Of a stretch of 64,000 nucleotides of DNA, positions 15,069 to 24,602 are shown piece by piece (within the stretch, counting starts at the first letter, position 1; every line of letters starts with the position of its first letter). The notes beneath the pieces are model-generated. The model saw nothing but the letters and a program-made list of their open reading frames with translations. It did no database searches and was not told where the DNA came from. The position numbers were made by a program, and so were the translations under genes. The stretch comes from Bordetella parapertussis (lineage in GTDB: Bacteria; Pseudomonadota; Gammaproteobacteria; Burkholderiales; SG8-41): contig CAMDLH010000002.1 in assembly GCA_945901405.1 (NCBI GenBank), positions 1 to 64,000 of the forward strand. Reading direction: 5' to 3'.

Positions 15069-16196
15069 TTACGCCTCGCGCATCACGCGCCAGTATTGAT
15101 ATTTCATCGCCGCGACAGCGCCGAGGACGATGAAAACGAAGGTCATGATCGAGCCCAGCGCGAGCGTGGAGATGCCGGTGATCGCTTGCCCCACGGTGCA
15201 GCCCATCGACAACACGCCGCCGACACCCATCAGCACGCCGCCGATGGCGTGGTTGACGAAATCACCGAGCGAGGCGAACCATTCGATGCGAAAGCTCCTG
15301 TTGACGATTGCGTAGATAAACGATCCAGTGATCACGCCAGCCAGCGCCATCACGCCGAAGTTAAGCAGCATCAGCTTGCCGGGGCTGAGTAGATAGCGCA
15401 CGCTGTCGCCCATGGGACTGATAAAGGTGTACGACTGCACTTGCACGCGGCTGGGTACGTCGGTTGCCATGTCGGCGTATTCCTTCCACGCCTGGCCGAG
15501 CGCGCCGCCGGTGAGGTACCAGCCGGCGACGATGGCTGCACCGATCACCACGCCGCCGAGTATGTTGTCACGGCTTTCGCGAAATTCATTGGATTTGAAG
15601 ATGAACACCAGCAGGTTGACGGCAATCAGCGCGGCGATGGCCATGTTGAAGTTACGCGATGCCGGGTAGCCGAAAATGCCGCTGATGAATGAGCCGAGTT
15701 CTTGCGTTGCGATACCGTGCCGCGCGAGGTTGACGGTGAGCGGTTGCAGCCATGGCAGGAAAACTTTTTCAAACAGCGGCGACCACAGCATCAGGTACGA
15801 GGCGAACATCGCGATAATCAGCACGACGAGTGACTTGAGATTGCCCGCGCCCACGCGCACCAGCGTCTTGTTGCCGCAGCCGCTGGCGAGCACCATGCCG
15901 AAGCCGAACAGCAATCCGCCGATGATGAAACGCGGCCATGCGAAATTGGCGCTGCGATACGGCGGGAATGTTTCCGCCGACAGGTTGATCTTGCCCAGCG
16001 CTTCGAGCGCGATCACGCCGGTGAGCGCCACCGCCATCGCCAGCATCCAAGCGCGCATGCGGCCGGTGTCGCCCATGTTCACCCAATCGGACACCGCGCC
16101 CATGGTGCAGAAGTTGGTTTTGTTCGCGACCGCGCCCATCACCACCGCGATGGCGAACACCGCTGCCAGTACCTGAACGTGTATATTAAATTCCAT
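15069..16196 (-). CDS. YeeE/YedE family sulfur-compound transporter (TsuA-like)
   Basis: 375 residues, highly hydrophobic with about nine or ten membrane segments. Three conserved cysteine motifs of the YeeE/YedE (Sulf_transp) family are present: NFCTMG (C30), LASGCGNKT and SMGCTVGQ. In TsuA the equivalent cysteines line a thiosulfate path by transient hydrogen bonding. Inner membrane; likely imports thiosulfate or another sulfane-sulfur compound. In a genome with sHdr and TusA genes nearby, feeding that pathway is plausible but inferred. Confidence 0.85.
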   Translation of the reverse strand: MEFNIHVQVLAAVFAIAVVMGAVANKTNFCTMGAVSDWVNMGDTGRMRAWMLAMAVALTGVIALEALGKINLSAETFPPYRSANFAWPRFIIGGLLFGFGMVLASGCGNKTLVRVGAGNLKSLVVLIIAMFASYLMLWSPLFEKVFLPWLQPLTVNLARHGIATQELGSFISGIFGYPASRNFNMAIAALIAVNLLVFIFKSNEFRESRDNILGGVVIGAAIVAGWYLTGGALGQAWKEYADMATDVPSRVQVQSYTFISPMGDSVRYLLSPGKLMLLNFGVMALAGVITGSFIYAIVNRSFRIEWFASLGDFVNHAIGGVLMGVGGVLSMGCTVGQAITGISTLALGSIMTFVFIVLGAVAAMKYQYWRVMREA

Positions 16197-16217
16197 GCAC
16201 CACCTCCCTGATTTTTT

Positions 16218-16234
16218 AACTATTTGTTTTTATT
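16218..16234 (+). repeat. AT-rich 17-bp motif, copy 1
   Basis: AACTATTTGTTTTTATT, between the queC stop and the transporter start. Other copies: 24586, 34241, 36390, 44404, 50924, all in the same orientation. Confidence 0.65.
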
Positions 16235-16910
16235 ATGTTTTTATGTATTGCGTCGGATCGCGCACACTGGCCTGCGCAAAGCCCTCGCGCCGCAACCGGC
16301 ACGAATCGCACGCGCCGCACGCGCGCCCCGCGTCATCGGCTTGATAACACGATACGGTCAGCGCGTAGTCAACGCCAAGTTCGACGCCGCGGCGAATGAT
16401 GTCCGCTTTCGACAACGCGATGATAGGCGTATGCACGCTAAGTCGCGCGCCTTCGACCGCGGACTTGGTAGCGAGATTGGCCATCGCTTCGTATGCGCGC
16501 ACATACTCGGGCCGGCAATCGGGATAGCCGGAATAATCCACCGCGTTCGCGCCGAAAAAAATATCGTTGGCCTGGGTGACCTCGGCGAACGCGAGTGCCA
16601 GCGACAGCATGATGGTGTTGCGCGCCGGCACATAGGTGATGGGTATGCCGGGCTGCACGCCGCCGGTGGGCACGGCGATGTTGCGATCGGTAAGCGCGGA
16701 GCCGCCAAAGCCCGCAAGATCGAGCTTGACGGTACGATGCGCGTACGCGCCCTGCGCTCTGGCTACTTTTTCAGCGGCGAAGAGTTCGGCGCGATGGCGC
16801 TGACCGTAATCAAGCGACAGGCAGTGCGTTTGATAGCCTTGCGCGTGCGCCATGGCGAGCACGGTGGCGGAATCGAGACCGCCCGAGAGCAGGATTACGG
16901 CGGGTTTCAT
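16233..16910 (-). CDS. queC: 7-cyano-7-deazaguanine synthase QueC
   Basis: 225 residues. The ATP-pyrophosphatase P-loop [10 protein letters not shown] is at 7-16, the FVPARN-like [10 protein letters not shown] motif is mid-protein, and the C-terminal zinc site CGACDSC follows [13 protein letters not shown]. QueC makes preQ0 from 7-carboxy-7-deazaguanine in queuosine synthesis. The ATG at 16908-16910 gives [11 protein letters not shown]; the longer frame upstream is not family-like. It lies 135 bp after cpoB, the usual betaproteobacterial tol-pal/queC linkage. Confidence 0.96.
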   Translation of the reverse strand: MKPAVILLSGGLDSATVLAMAHAQGYQTHCLSLDYGQRHRAELFAAEKVARAQGAYAHRTVKLDLAGFGGSALTDRNIAVPTGGVQPGIPITYVPARNTIMLSLALAFAEVTQANDIFFGANAVDYSGYPDCRPEYVRAYEAMANLATKSAVEGARLSVHTPIIALSKADIIRRGVELGVDYALTVSCYQADDAGRACGACDSCRLRREGFAQASVRDPTQYIKT

Positions 16911-17045
16911 GGGGATACTGCGCCTCACAGCCAAGCCTGAGCCAATCGAAGGGCACGACAACGCCCGGCGTCTTCGACGGACTCGGCCCGAACGGGTCAA
17001 TGAATTTCGGGAGAATCAATTCTGCCCGATTTTACATACGCGGCG

Positions 17046-17891
17046 CTACCTTAGCGTGGTCATGCGCCGCCGGGCTTTCTCGGCGGCATCGCTGTTCGGG
17101 TGGCGCGCCACCAGCGTGTCCATGGTGCGGCGCGCGGCCCCTATATCGCCAAGTTCGGCTTGCGAGCTGGCGATGTTGAGCATCGCGTCGGGTGCCGATG
17201 CGCTGTCGGGATACCCCGTCAGCAAGCGTTGTTGACTGGCGATGGCGTTTTTGTAATCACGCAGATTGAAATACGAATCGCCGATCCAGTATTGCGCGCG
17301 GTGCGCGAGCGTGCTTTTCGGATACTGGCTGAGGAACGACTGGAACGTGGTGATCGCGCCTTGATAGTTGCCCAGGCGGCGCAGGTTTTGCGCGGCTTCG
17401 TAACCGCGCGTTTCGTCCACGCCCGCGGCAATTGAAGGCGCGGCGCCCGCGGCTGCTATCGATGGCGGTGCTGCCGCATCAGCCACCGCAGGCGGCGACG
17501 CGCCGGGCGCAACCGCGCCGCTCGGCTGCTCGATGCGCCGCATGCGCGTATCGAGATCGACATACATGTCACGCTGGCGCTTGGCTGTGTTTTCGACATT
17601 GTTGCCGACCACCTCAAGCTGGCCGCGCAGGCCTTGAATCTCGCGCTTGAGCAGCTCGATCTGGTTCAGCAGATCAAGCGTGGGCTGATTGCGCAGCAAT
17701 TCCTCGATCTTGCCGATGCGCCCGGAGATGGTCTCGGTTTGATACTTCAGATCGTCGATGCGTTTGGATTGTTCTACGATCTGCTTGCGCGCTACGTCAT
17801 CGTCGAACAGCCCGGCATGCGCGGGCGCGGCCGCTAGCAGCAACACACTGGCCGCTGCTGTTGCTACTGCGAATTTTCCACCGCGCCTCAC
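17046..17891 (-). CDS. cpoB: CpoB (YbgF), Tol-Pal system periplasmic protein
   Basis: 281 residues. Signal peptide (GGKFAVATAAASVLLLAAAPAHA), then a trimerising coiled coil (about 35-120), an A/P-rich linker and C-terminal TPR repeats (YEAAQNLRRLGNYQGAITTF onward) ending RRMTTLR. CpoB couples Tol-Pal to peptidoglycan synthesis during division. The start appears to be GTG. It follows pal by 17 bp; the gap contains short CTCACGC repeats. Confidence 0.92.
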   Translation of the reverse strand: MRRGGKFAVATAAASVLLLAAAPAHAGLFDDDVARKQIVEQSKRIDDLKYQTETISGRIGKIEELLRNQPTLDLLNQIELLKREIQGLRGQLEVVGNNVENTAKRQRDMYVDLDTRMRRIEQPSGAVAPGASPPAVADAAAPPSIAAAGAAPSIAAGVDETRGYEAAQNLRRLGNYQGAITTFQSFLSQYPKSTLAHRAQYWIGDSYFNLRDYKNAIASQQRLLTGYPDSASAPDAMLNIASSQAELGDIGAARRTMDTLVARHPNSDAAEKARRRMTTLR

Positions 17892-17908
17892 GCCTCACGC
17901 CTCACGAT

Positions 17909-18472
17909 CTACTCACCCTGATAAACAATATCCGCGCGGCGATTCTGCACGTGCGCGGATTCATCGGAGCCTTGCGCGCGCGGCTTTTCTTCGCCGAAGC
18001 TGACTGTTTCGATCTGCGTGCCTTGCGCGCCGAGCACGGTCATCATCTGCTTCACTGAATCGGCACGGCGCTGGCCGAGTGCGAGGTTGTATTCGCGGCT
18101 GCCGCGCTCATCGGTGTTGCCCTGGATGATCATGCGCTTGGCGCGGTTCTGCGTGAGATTTTTCGCGTGCGCCGCCACGGTCGGGCGAAATTCCTCCTTC
18201 ATCAGATTGCTGTCGTAGTCGAAGAAGATGGAGCGCTTGGCGAGTTCACCGGTGTTGTCGGAGGGCGTCGAATCGCGCGGCGGTACGTTTACCATGGCGA
18301 CACCGCCATCCTTGATTCCCGCCGTGGATGGGCCGGACACGGGCGGCTTCACCACCGGGGACGCGCTACGATCTTCGATCTTGGCGCCCGCCTGTTCGGC
18401 GGTCGGGGTGCTGCTGCAACCCGCAAACACAAGTGAAAGCGCTACTGCAACACCAGTAATAAGTTTATGCAT
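17909..18472 (-). CDS. pal: Peptidoglycan-associated lipoprotein Pal
   Basis: 187 residues. Lipoprotein signal MHKLITGVAVALSLVFAGC with lipobox FAGC. C-terminal OmpA-like domain with SIFFDYDSNLMKEEF, QGNTDERGSREYNLALGQRRADSVK, the peptidoglycan-binding pattern. It anchors the outer membrane to peptidoglycan and binds TolB. The ATG at 18472 is chosen because upstream codons precede the signal peptide and overlap the tolB end. It is 49 bp after tolB. Confidence 0.96.
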   Translation of the reverse strand: MHKLITGVAVALSLVFAGCSSTPTAEQAGAKIEDRSASPVVKPPVSGPSTAGIKDGGVAMVNVPPRDSTPSDNTGELAKRSIFFDYDSNLMKEEFRPTVAAHAKNLTQNRAKRMIIQGNTDERGSREYNLALGQRRADSVKQMMTVLGAQGTQIETVSFGEEKPRAQGSDESAHVQNRRADIVYQGE

Positions 18473-18521
18473 GATATGGCTCCTTTCGTTGATGGTTGGC
18501 AAATAAATCCCTGGCGAATCC

Positions 18522-19871
18522 CTATTTACTGACAACCGGGCCCCACGCGGGTTCCCGAATATCTCCGTTTTCAACAGTGAGCCGCTGCTTGACCCTGCCG
18601 TCACTCGAAATCGCGGACAATATACCACGCCCCTTTTCCGAAGATGCGAACAGAATCATGCGGCCGTTGGGTGCGAACGCGGGAGATTCATCGAGACCTC
18701 CGTCGCTCAGCACCATGGTCTGACGCGTCGCGATGTCGTGTATCGCGACCGCGTAGCGGCCTCCGCAGCGATGGATATAAGTGAAGCTCTTGCCGTCGGG
18801 GCTGTAGCGCGCGGAGACGTTGTAGCCGCCGTCAAACGTCACGCGTTGCGGCGTGCCGCCGCCGACCGGGATGCGGTAAATCTGCGGACTGCCGCCACGA
18901 TCGGAAGTAAACAATATGCTTTGTCCATCGGGCGCAAAATTAGGCTCCGTGTCGATGGCATTGCTCGTGGCAAGGCGCTGCGGTTGGCCGCTGCCGTCGG
19001 CGTTGATGAGATAGAGCTGTGAGCCGCCATCCTTGGTGAGCACCACCGCGAGCCGGCGTCCGTCGGGCGACCACGCGGGAGCGCTGTTGCTGCCCCAGAA
19101 ATTCGCCACCGGCTGGCGGGCGCCGCTCACCAGCGACTGCACATAGACCACCGGCTTACGCTGCTCGAACGACACATAGGCGATGCGCGTGCCGTCGGGC
19201 GACCAGCGCGGCGACATGACCGGCTCCACCGAGGCAAGCGCGACCTGCGGCTGGAAACCGTCGGAGTCAGCCACATGCAGCTCATAACGCGCGGGGGAGC
19301 GCTTGACGATGTAGGCGATGCGCGTGGCAAATGCGCCCGTCTGGCCGGCAACCTTTTCGTATATCGCATCGGCAATCTTGTGCGCGGTCAGCCGCAACTG
19401 CCCCGCGGTCGCGGTGTAGGCAATGCCGGCGAGCTGCGTCTGCTGCGTGGTGTCCATCAGGCGAAAGCGCACTTCGTAACGCCCGTCGGCAGTGGCGCTC
19501 ACCGAGCCGATGACCACGCTATCGGCACCGCGCGCGCGCCAGCCGGCATAATCGACCTCGCCCGGCTCATGCTGCGGCTTCATGCCTGCGGCGTCGATCA
19601 TCCTGAACTGGCCGCTGCGTGTAAGATCGGCCGCGATTACCGGGGTCAACCGCAGCTTATGCGCGGACTCATCGCGGAACGGCGCTATGGCCACCGAATA
19701 CTGGCTGGCGCTGACCGCCGGACTGTAGTTGCATGGAATATCGTTTGCGGATAGCGGCGGCGGCCGCCTTTCAGCGCCACCGCCGATCACTTCGATGTGC
19801 AACTCCTGCGCCCAAGAGTTGCTTGTGACAATAAATGTCAATATAATCAATAACTTAGTTAATATTTTCAT
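18522..19871 (-). CDS. tolB: Tol-Pal system protein TolB
   Basis: 449 residues. Signal peptide (MKILTKLLIILTFIVTSNSWA), N-terminal TolB domain (RDESAHKLRLTPVIAADLTRSG), then a six-bladed beta-propeller with repeated SPDGxxIxF/Y motifs (WSPDGTRIAYVS, WSPDGRRLAVVL, FAPDGQSILFTS, YSPDGKSFTYIH). Periplasmic; links TolA and Pal. It follows tolA by 80 bp in an AT-rich gap. Confidence 0.96.
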   Translation of the reverse strand: MKILTKLLIILTFIVTSNSWAQELHIEVIGGGAERRPPPLSANDIPCNYSPAVSASQYSVAIAPFRDESAHKLRLTPVIAADLTRSGQFRMIDAAGMKPQHEPGEVDYAGWRARGADSVVIGSVSATADGRYEVRFRLMDTTQQTQLAGIAYTATAGQLRLTAHKIADAIYEKVAGQTGAFATRIAYIVKRSPARYELHVADSDGFQPQVALASVEPVMSPRWSPDGTRIAYVSFEQRKPVVYVQSLVSGARQPVANFWGSNSAPAWSPDGRRLAVVLTKDGGSQLYLINADGSGQPQRLATSNAIDTEPNFAPDGQSILFTSDRGGSPQIYRIPVGGGTPQRVTFDGGYNVSARYSPDGKSFTYIHRCGGRYAVAIHDIATRQTMVLSDGGLDESPAFAPNGRMILFASSEKGRGILSAISSDGRVKQRLTVENGDIREPAWGPVVSK

Positions 19872-19951
19872 TTCTCAATATCGTGTAATGTGCAGTTGTG
19901 ACCACATCAATTTAGCGCGGTTCCTCACCGCTAGAGCACTCGTCATGCCAA

Positions 19952-20743
19952 TCACGGACGCGGCCGGAACGACATGGTAAACCGGCGAAAATGCTGATCG
20001 AACAAATCACCCGTAGGTACAACAAACGGCTGTGCACGGCGAATCGCGGCCAGCACCGCCTGGTCGTGTTCCGCATTACCGCTGCCACGCACCAATCGCG
20101 CGTCCAGCAACTCGCCGCCGGGCAACAGTGTCACTGAAACCACTGCCTCCGGATTACCCTGCACCCCATCCGGCGCAGGCACGTAGGCGTACACCCTCGA
20201 CCTGATGCCCGCGACATACTTGGCAATTTCGCGCGCCGCGGCGGCTCTCGCGTCGGCGGTCGCTTGCGCCTTCGCCGCATTCGCGGCATCCGCCTCGCGT
20301 TCCTTGCGGATCAGATCGAGGTCGCGCCTTGCCGCCTCCTCGCGCTGCTTCGTTGCTTCCGCTTCCTTGGCGCGCCGCGCTTTCTCCGCCTTGTCGTCAT
20401 CCACCTTCCTCGGCTCGGTCTTTACCGGCTCCGGCTTTTTTTTCTCGACTTCTTTTTTCTTGAAGGCGATGTCGGGCTTTATCACCGGCTTGGGATCAAC
20501 CTTGGGCGCGGGCTTGGGCGGCTCTGGCACGGGCTGCGGCGGCGTGACCGGAGTAACTTTTGGCGGCGCGATCGGCGGCAGGCTCGACCACAAATCGGCC
20601 TGCGCCGGCGGCTCGTATTTTTTTTGCCACGACACGCCGAATATCAGCAGCACGATGAACAACGCGTGCATCGCCAACGCCAGCGCGCCCGCGAGTGTCT
20701 TTTCGCCTTGCATCGAGCTGTTCATGGTTGCCGCGCCGCTCAT
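19952..20743 (-). CDS. tolA: TolA energy-transducing protein
   Basis: 263 residues. An N-terminal membrane anchor ([23 protein letters not shown]), a proline-rich stretch ([18 protein letters not shown]), a long charged K/E/A/R-rich helix (about 95-165) and a C-terminal TonB/TolA-type domain ([20 protein letters not shown]). It spans the periplasm between TolQR and TolB/Pal. Shorter than E. coli TolA (421) but normal for betaproteobacteria. The ATG overlaps the tolR stop (ATGA). Confidence 0.94.
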   Translation of the reverse strand: MSGAATMNSSMQGEKTLAGALALAMHALFIVLLIFGVSWQKKYEPPAQADLWSSLPPIAPPKVTPVTPPQPVPEPPKPAPKVDPKPVIKPDIAFKKKEVEKKKPEPVKTEPRKVDDDKAEKARRAKEAEATKQREEAARRDLDLIRKEREADAANAAKAQATADARAAAAREIAKYVAGIRSRVYAYVPAPDGVQGNPEAVVSVTLLPGGELLDARLVRGSGNAEHDQAVLAAIRRAQPFVVPTGDLFDQHFRRFTMSFRPRP

Positions 20744-21162
20744 TTACCGCGCGGCTTGGCGAGCAAGCCGACCTTCTTAACCTGATTCTGTTGCAGCATG
20801 TCGAAGACCTCAAGCACCGCTTCGTAGCGCACGTCCTTGTCGGCGGCGATGACCACCGCCTGCTCGGGGTTCTGCGCCTGCTTTTCGCGGATCGCCTTCA
20901 GCAAATCGGCGCGCGACACCTTGATTTCCTCGGCGCCTTTTTCGCGGTCGCGCAGCGTGAGCGAACGGTCGCTGCGTATCGACACTTCCATCGGCTGCAT
21001 CGGCGGCGCCGAGGTGTTGCCCACCTGCGGCAACTCGACCTGGCCAGGATTCACCAGCGGCGCCGTGATCATGAATATCACCAGCAGCACCAGCATCACG
21101 TCGATGTACGGCACGACGTTGATCTGGTTCATCAGCTTGTGACCGTGGCGCTTATCTATCAT
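20740..21162 (-). CDS. tolR: TolR membrane protein
   Basis: 140 residues. One membrane segment near the N-terminus ([20 protein letters not shown]) with the conserved aspartate of ExbD/TolR (PYIDVML), then a periplasmic domain ([18 protein letters not shown]). Forms the proton-driven TolQR motor in the inner membrane. The ATG at 21162 is preceded by AAGAAATG without a clear Shine-Dalgarno. Confidence 0.95.
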   Translation of the reverse strand: MIDKRHGHKLMNQINVVPYIDVMLVLLVIFMITAPLVNPGQVELPQVGNTSAPPMQPMEVSIRSDRSLTLRDREKGAEEIKVSRADLLKAIREKQAQNPEQAVVIAADKDVRYEAVLEVFDMLQQNQVKKVGLLAKPRGK

Positions 21163-21190
21163 TTCTTAAGCCAATGCCGAGAGTTGAATG

Positions 21191-21256
21191 TTGAGTGTTT
21201 AGTTTTTGTCGCCGTGCGAGATGTAACTCAACACTAAACACTCAAAACTAAACACT
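21191..21256. repeat. Short inverted/tandem repeat between tolQ and tolR
   Basis: The 13 bases at 21191-21203 have a perfect inverted copy at 21233-21245; 21194-21206 pair with 21244-21256. The right side therefore offers two overlapping partners for one left arm. AT-rich, within the 110-bp tolQ-tolR gap. A transcript hairpin is possible. Confidence 0.6.
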
Positions 21257-21272
21257 GCCCTTAACACCGCCG

Positions 21273-21947
21273 TTATCTCACTTGCCGCTGCAAGATGTTC
21301 GAGAATTCCTCCATGAACGAATCAAAACGCGTGGCGAGCCGGTTCACATCGCCCGCGAAGCGGTTGTAGGCCACCACCGCCGGTATCGCGGCGAAAAGCC
21401 CCATCGCGGTGGCCACCAGCGCCTCGGCGATGCCGGGTGCGACCGCCGCAAGCGTGGCTTGAGCGACGTTGGCCAGCCCGCGAAACGAATTCATGATGCC
21501 CCACACCGTGCCGAACAGCCCGACGTATGGGCTGACCGAACCCACCGACGCGAGGAACGCCAGATGCGATTCGAGCTGATCCATCTCGCGCTGATAGGTT
21601 GCGCGCATGGCGCGGCGCGTGCCGTCCATCACCACTTGTACATCAAGGCCCGGCTGCTGGCGCAATTTCAGATACTCGCGAAAACCGGCCTCGAAAATGC
21701 GCTCCATGCTGCCCGCGCCGGCGCGTGCGTTCATCGCGCGCTGGTAGAGCTCGTTCATGTCCGCGCCCGCCCAGAACTGCTTCTCGAACTCCTCGGCGAG
21801 ACTCATCGCCCGGCGCAAGGTGAAGTGCTTGAGAAATATGTAATACCACGACAGCAGCGACGCCAGCAGCAAAAGCGCCATCACCGCCTGCACCAGCACG
21901 CTTGCGCCGGACACCAGACTCCAGATCGACATGTCATGACTGACCAT
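21273..21947 (-). CDS. tolQ: TolQ membrane protein
   Basis: 224 residues from the ATG at 21947; a GTG at 21956 overlapping the ybgC stop (GTGA) is an alternative. Three membrane segments: SLVSGASVLVQAVMALLLLASL, the pair around SPYVGLFGTVWGIMNSF, and AEALVATAMGLFAAIPAVVAY. The GLFGTVWG and ALVATAMGLFAAIPA motifs are diagnostic for the TolQ/ExbB/MotA channel family. It forms the TolQR proton channel that drives outer-membrane constriction. Confidence 0.95.
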   Translation of the reverse strand: MVSHDMSIWSLVSGASVLVQAVMALLLLASLLSWYYIFLKHFTLRRAMSLAEEFEKQFWAGADMNELYQRAMNARAGAGSMERIFEAGFREYLKLRQQPGLDVQVVMDGTRRAMRATYQREMDQLESHLAFLASVGSVSPYVGLFGTVWGIMNSFRGLANVAQATLAAVAPGIAEALVATAMGLFAAIPAVVAYNRFAGDVNRLATRFDSFMEEFSNILQRQVR

Positions 21948-21952
21948 CGGTT

Positions 21953-22378
21953 TCACGTTTTTATCCTTATTTTTTCGAGCAGCGGCGGGGGCATTCTAAT
22001 GGGCTTCATCGAGGACATATTCACGCAGGCCACCTTGACCTCGGCCGTTGCGAGCGCATCCGCCCCGCGCGTCACACGCTGCGTCACGACGATGAGACTC
22101 GCGCCCGCGTGCGCAAGTTCCACGGATATGCCAAGTTCATCGTTGAACAGCGCCGGTTTGAGGTATTCGATGGCGAGCGAGCGCACCACGAACACGCTTT
22201 GATGTTGCGCCGCAAGATCGGTTTGCTCGAACCCCAGCGCGCGCAGCCACTCAGTGCGGGCGCGCTCCAGGTAGCGCAGATAGTTGGCGTAGTAGACGAC
22301 GCCAGCGGAATCGGTGTCTTCATAGTAGACGCGAACGAACCACAAAAAAGGTTGCGTCTGGGCATGTTGCAAAGCCAT
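21953..22378 (-). CDS. ybgC: Acyl-CoA thioesterase YbgC
   Basis: 141 residues. The 4HBT hotdog fold with the catalytic-loop motif VYYEDTDSAGVVYYANYLRYLERARTEWL near the N-terminus. YbgC hydrolyses short or hydroxylated acyl-CoA and is the usual first gene of the tol-pal operon. The tolQ start overlaps or follows its stop, so the group is likely one transcript. 143 bp separate it from ruvB. Confidence 0.94.
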   Translation of the reverse strand: MALQHAQTQPFLWFVRVYYEDTDSAGVVYYANYLRYLERARTEWLRALGFEQTDLAAQHQSVFVVRSLAIEYLKPALFNDELGISVELAHAGASLIVVTQRVTRGADALATAEVKVACVNMSSMKPIRMPPPLLEKIRIKT

Positions 22379-22521
22379 CGACCGTGCGTGCTTTCCGTAA
22401 ATCTCCGCTGCAATGCGGTATGGGAAGTGATGTTATCACTTTGCGCCACGATGTACTACCCAGTGCAATCCCCTGTCTTGTGATTTGTCAGCCTGTAAAC
22501 GGCGCAACCGGCACGATGGGG

Positions 22522-23574
22522 TTAAGCCGGGCCGCTGGAATCCCACAAGTCAGGCGTCGCCGCACCTTTGGGTTGCGCGAGGCCAAAATGACGGAACGCG
22601 CTGGCGGTGGCCATGCGCCCGCGCGGCGTGCGTTGCAGGTAGCCCTGCTGAATAAGATAGGGTTCGAGCACATCTTCGATGGTGTCGCGTTCCTCGCCGA
22701 TGGCCGCCGCGAGATTATCCACTCCGACCGGACCGCCGTCGAAACGTTCAATCACCGCCAGCAGCAGCTTGCGGTCCATCACGTCAAGGCCGAGCGAATC
22801 CACATCGAGCATCTTCAGCGCCAGGTCGGCGACAGCGCGCGTGATGTTGCCGTCGGCGCGCACCTCGGCGTAATCGCGCACGCGGCGCAACAGGCGGTTT
22901 GAGATACGCGGCGTGCCGCGCGAACGGCTCGCCACCTCGCGCGCGCCTTCCGGGTCTATCGGCACTTCAAGCAGCTTGGCCGAGCGCGTGACGATGCGCG
23001 TCAATTCCTCGACGCTATAGAACTCCAACCGCGCGACGATGCCGAAGCGGTCACGCAGCGGATTGGTGAGCATGCCCGCGCGGGTGGTCGCGCCCACCAG
23101 CGTGAACGGCGGCAGATCGAGCTTGACCGAGCGCGCAGCCGGGCCTTCGCCAATCATGATGTCGATCTGAAAATCCTCCAGCGCCGGATACAGAATCTCC
23201 TCCACCACCGGCGACAGGCGATGTATCTCGTCGATGAACAACACATCGTTCGGCTCAAGATTGGTGAGTATCGCCGCGAGGTCCCCCGCGCGCTCCAGCA
23301 CCGGGCCAGAGGTATGGCGCAGATTCACCCCCATCTCGCGCGCGATGATGTGCGCAAGCGTGGTCTTGCCCAGTCCCGGCGGCCCGAACAGCAACACGTG
23401 GTCCAGCGACTCTTTGCGTTTGCGCGCGGCCTCAATAAAGATCGACAACTGGCCGCGAATTTTTTCCTGGCCTATATATTCATCAAGCTGCTTTGGACGC
23501 AGCGCACGCTCGAACGCTTCCTCCTGTGGAGAGACGGGTGCGGCGGAAATCAGGCGATCGGTTTCTACGGTCAT
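22522..23574 (-). CDS. ruvB: Holliday junction helicase RuvB
   Basis: 350 residues. RuvB_N with Walker [13 protein letters not shown], Walker [11 protein letters not shown], sensor region [18 protein letters not shown] with the arginine finger, and the C-terminal winged helix ([20 protein letters not shown] [20 protein letters not shown]). It drives branch migration with RuvA. Full family length and start ([10 protein letters not shown]). The neighbouring ruvA and ruvC are not adjacent in this window. Confidence 0.98.
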   Translation of the reverse strand: MTVETDRLISAAPVSPQEEAFERALRPKQLDEYIGQEKIRGQLSIFIEAARKRKESLDHVLLFGPPGLGKTTLAHIIAREMGVNLRHTSGPVLERAGDLAAILTNLEPNDVLFIDEIHRLSPVVEEILYPALEDFQIDIMIGEGPAARSVKLDLPPFTLVGATTRAGMLTNPLRDRFGIVARLEFYSVEELTRIVTRSAKLLEVPIDPEGAREVASRSRGTPRISNRLLRRVRDYAEVRADGNITRAVADLALKMLDVDSLGLDVMDRKLLLAVIERFDGGPVGVDNLAAAIGEERDTIEDVLEPYLIQQGYLQRTPRGRMATASAFRHFGLAQPKGAATPDLWDSSGPA

Positions 23575-23808
23575 GGGGTTAATGATACTTCACGCCGTGC
23601 GCACGCGTTTCGCCGATGCACGCAACGTACGGATTCCCCGTGTTCGATTCAAATTAGTTGTTGGCTCATCCGGCATTCGTGAAAATCGAGAGCTACCTTG
23701 TCATTCCAGCAGATGTCAAAACCCGGTTCGTCCACCCTTGCGGCTCCTCTTTAAAAAGAGAGGGCTGTGCAATAGGCAAAAGGCAAGACCAGGAACCTTC
23801 CCCGCCGG

Positions 23809-24243
23809 TCAGTCAAGCAAAGGATTGCGAACCTTGATGCCGCCGAAACGGCTGAAATCACGGTCGGCTGACCATAGTTCGGCAACGCCGTGTTGCATGC
23901 ACAACGCGGCTATCCGTGCATCGTGAACCATCGGGCCGGCGGCACGTCCGGCGGCCAGCATTTCGCGCAGCGTTGTCCAATGCAAGTCGGATTCGCTCAG
24001 CAGCACAACACCCGGCGACTCCAGCCACGCATCGATCTGATCGAGCGCCTTTTCACCTGGCGTGGGCGGCACGTAAATGCGCGGATGCGTAACAATCGCG
24101 AAAAATTCATGAACACATGGCCAGGGAATCGCCCATGGCGCGCGCGCTTCGGCCAGCGCGCTGACCTTGGCGTTCGCGGCGGCGTGCCATTCGGAATCCG
24201 CGCGATGCGCGTAGACCAGGATATTGGTATCGACAGCGATCAA
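23809..24243 (-). CDS. vapC: VapC-type PIN-domain toxin
   Basis: 144 residues. Acidic PIN residues are in place: MIAVDTNILVYAHR (first Asp), HEFFAI (Glu), MVHDARIAALCMQHG (Asp) and WSADRDFSRF (last Asp). VapC toxins are metal-dependent RNases. The start is a TTG overlapping the antitoxin TGA (TTGA), showing tight coupling. The 234-bp gap to ruvB contains no gene. Confidence 0.88.
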   Translation of the reverse strand: MIAVDTNILVYAHRADSEWHAAANAKVSALAEARAPWAIPWPCVHEFFAIVTHPRIYVPPTPGEKALDQIDAWLESPGVVLLSESDLHWTTLREMLAAGRAAGPMVHDARIAALCMQHGVAELWSADRDFSRFGGIKVRNPLLD

Positions 24244-24488
24244 CCGCCGCGTCCTTCGTAGGCGGCGTCACGTATTCGCCCCCAGTCAGCGCCGCTAACG
24301 CCGGGCGCCAAACCTTCGCCCTTGAAGGTGGCGTCACGTAGCCGAAAGCCGCCACGCCGCGGTTTGTTTTGCGCGAGCACCTGGCGCAGGCCGGTTTCCA
24401 CCAACGCGCGCACGGTCGTTCGTTCCCGCGCCGCGAGTTTCTTCGCTTCTTCAAGCAACGAATCCGCGATGTCTATCGTGGTCTTCAT
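24240..24488 (-). CDS. vapB: VapB-type antitoxin
   Basis: 82 residues. N-terminal ribbon-helix-helix (MKTTIDIADSLLEEAKKLAARERTTVRALVETGL) and a flexible C-terminus ending YEGRGG that would bind the PIN toxin. It is the first gene of the pair and probably represses its own promoter, in the AT-rich 112 bp upstream. Confidence 0.87.
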   Translation of the reverse strand: MKTTIDIADSLLEEAKKLAARERTTVRALVETGLRQVLAQNKPRRGGFRLRDATFKGEGLAPGVSGADWGRIRDAAYEGRGG

Positions 24489-24585
24489 ATGGTAGTAAAT
24501 ATTATAAAATATGCATACCCATATTTAACCACACTGAGTGCGACCAGCGCAAACCGTAGCCTCATGCATTCAGAGGAAAAATTAT

Positions 24586-24602
24586 AAATATCTGTTTTTA
24601 TT
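24586..24602 (+). repeat. AT-rich 17-bp motif, copy 2
   Basis: AAATATCTGTTTTTATT, at the 3' end of the MFS gene and about 100 bp upstream of vapB. Two to three differences from the consensus. Confidence 0.55.
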
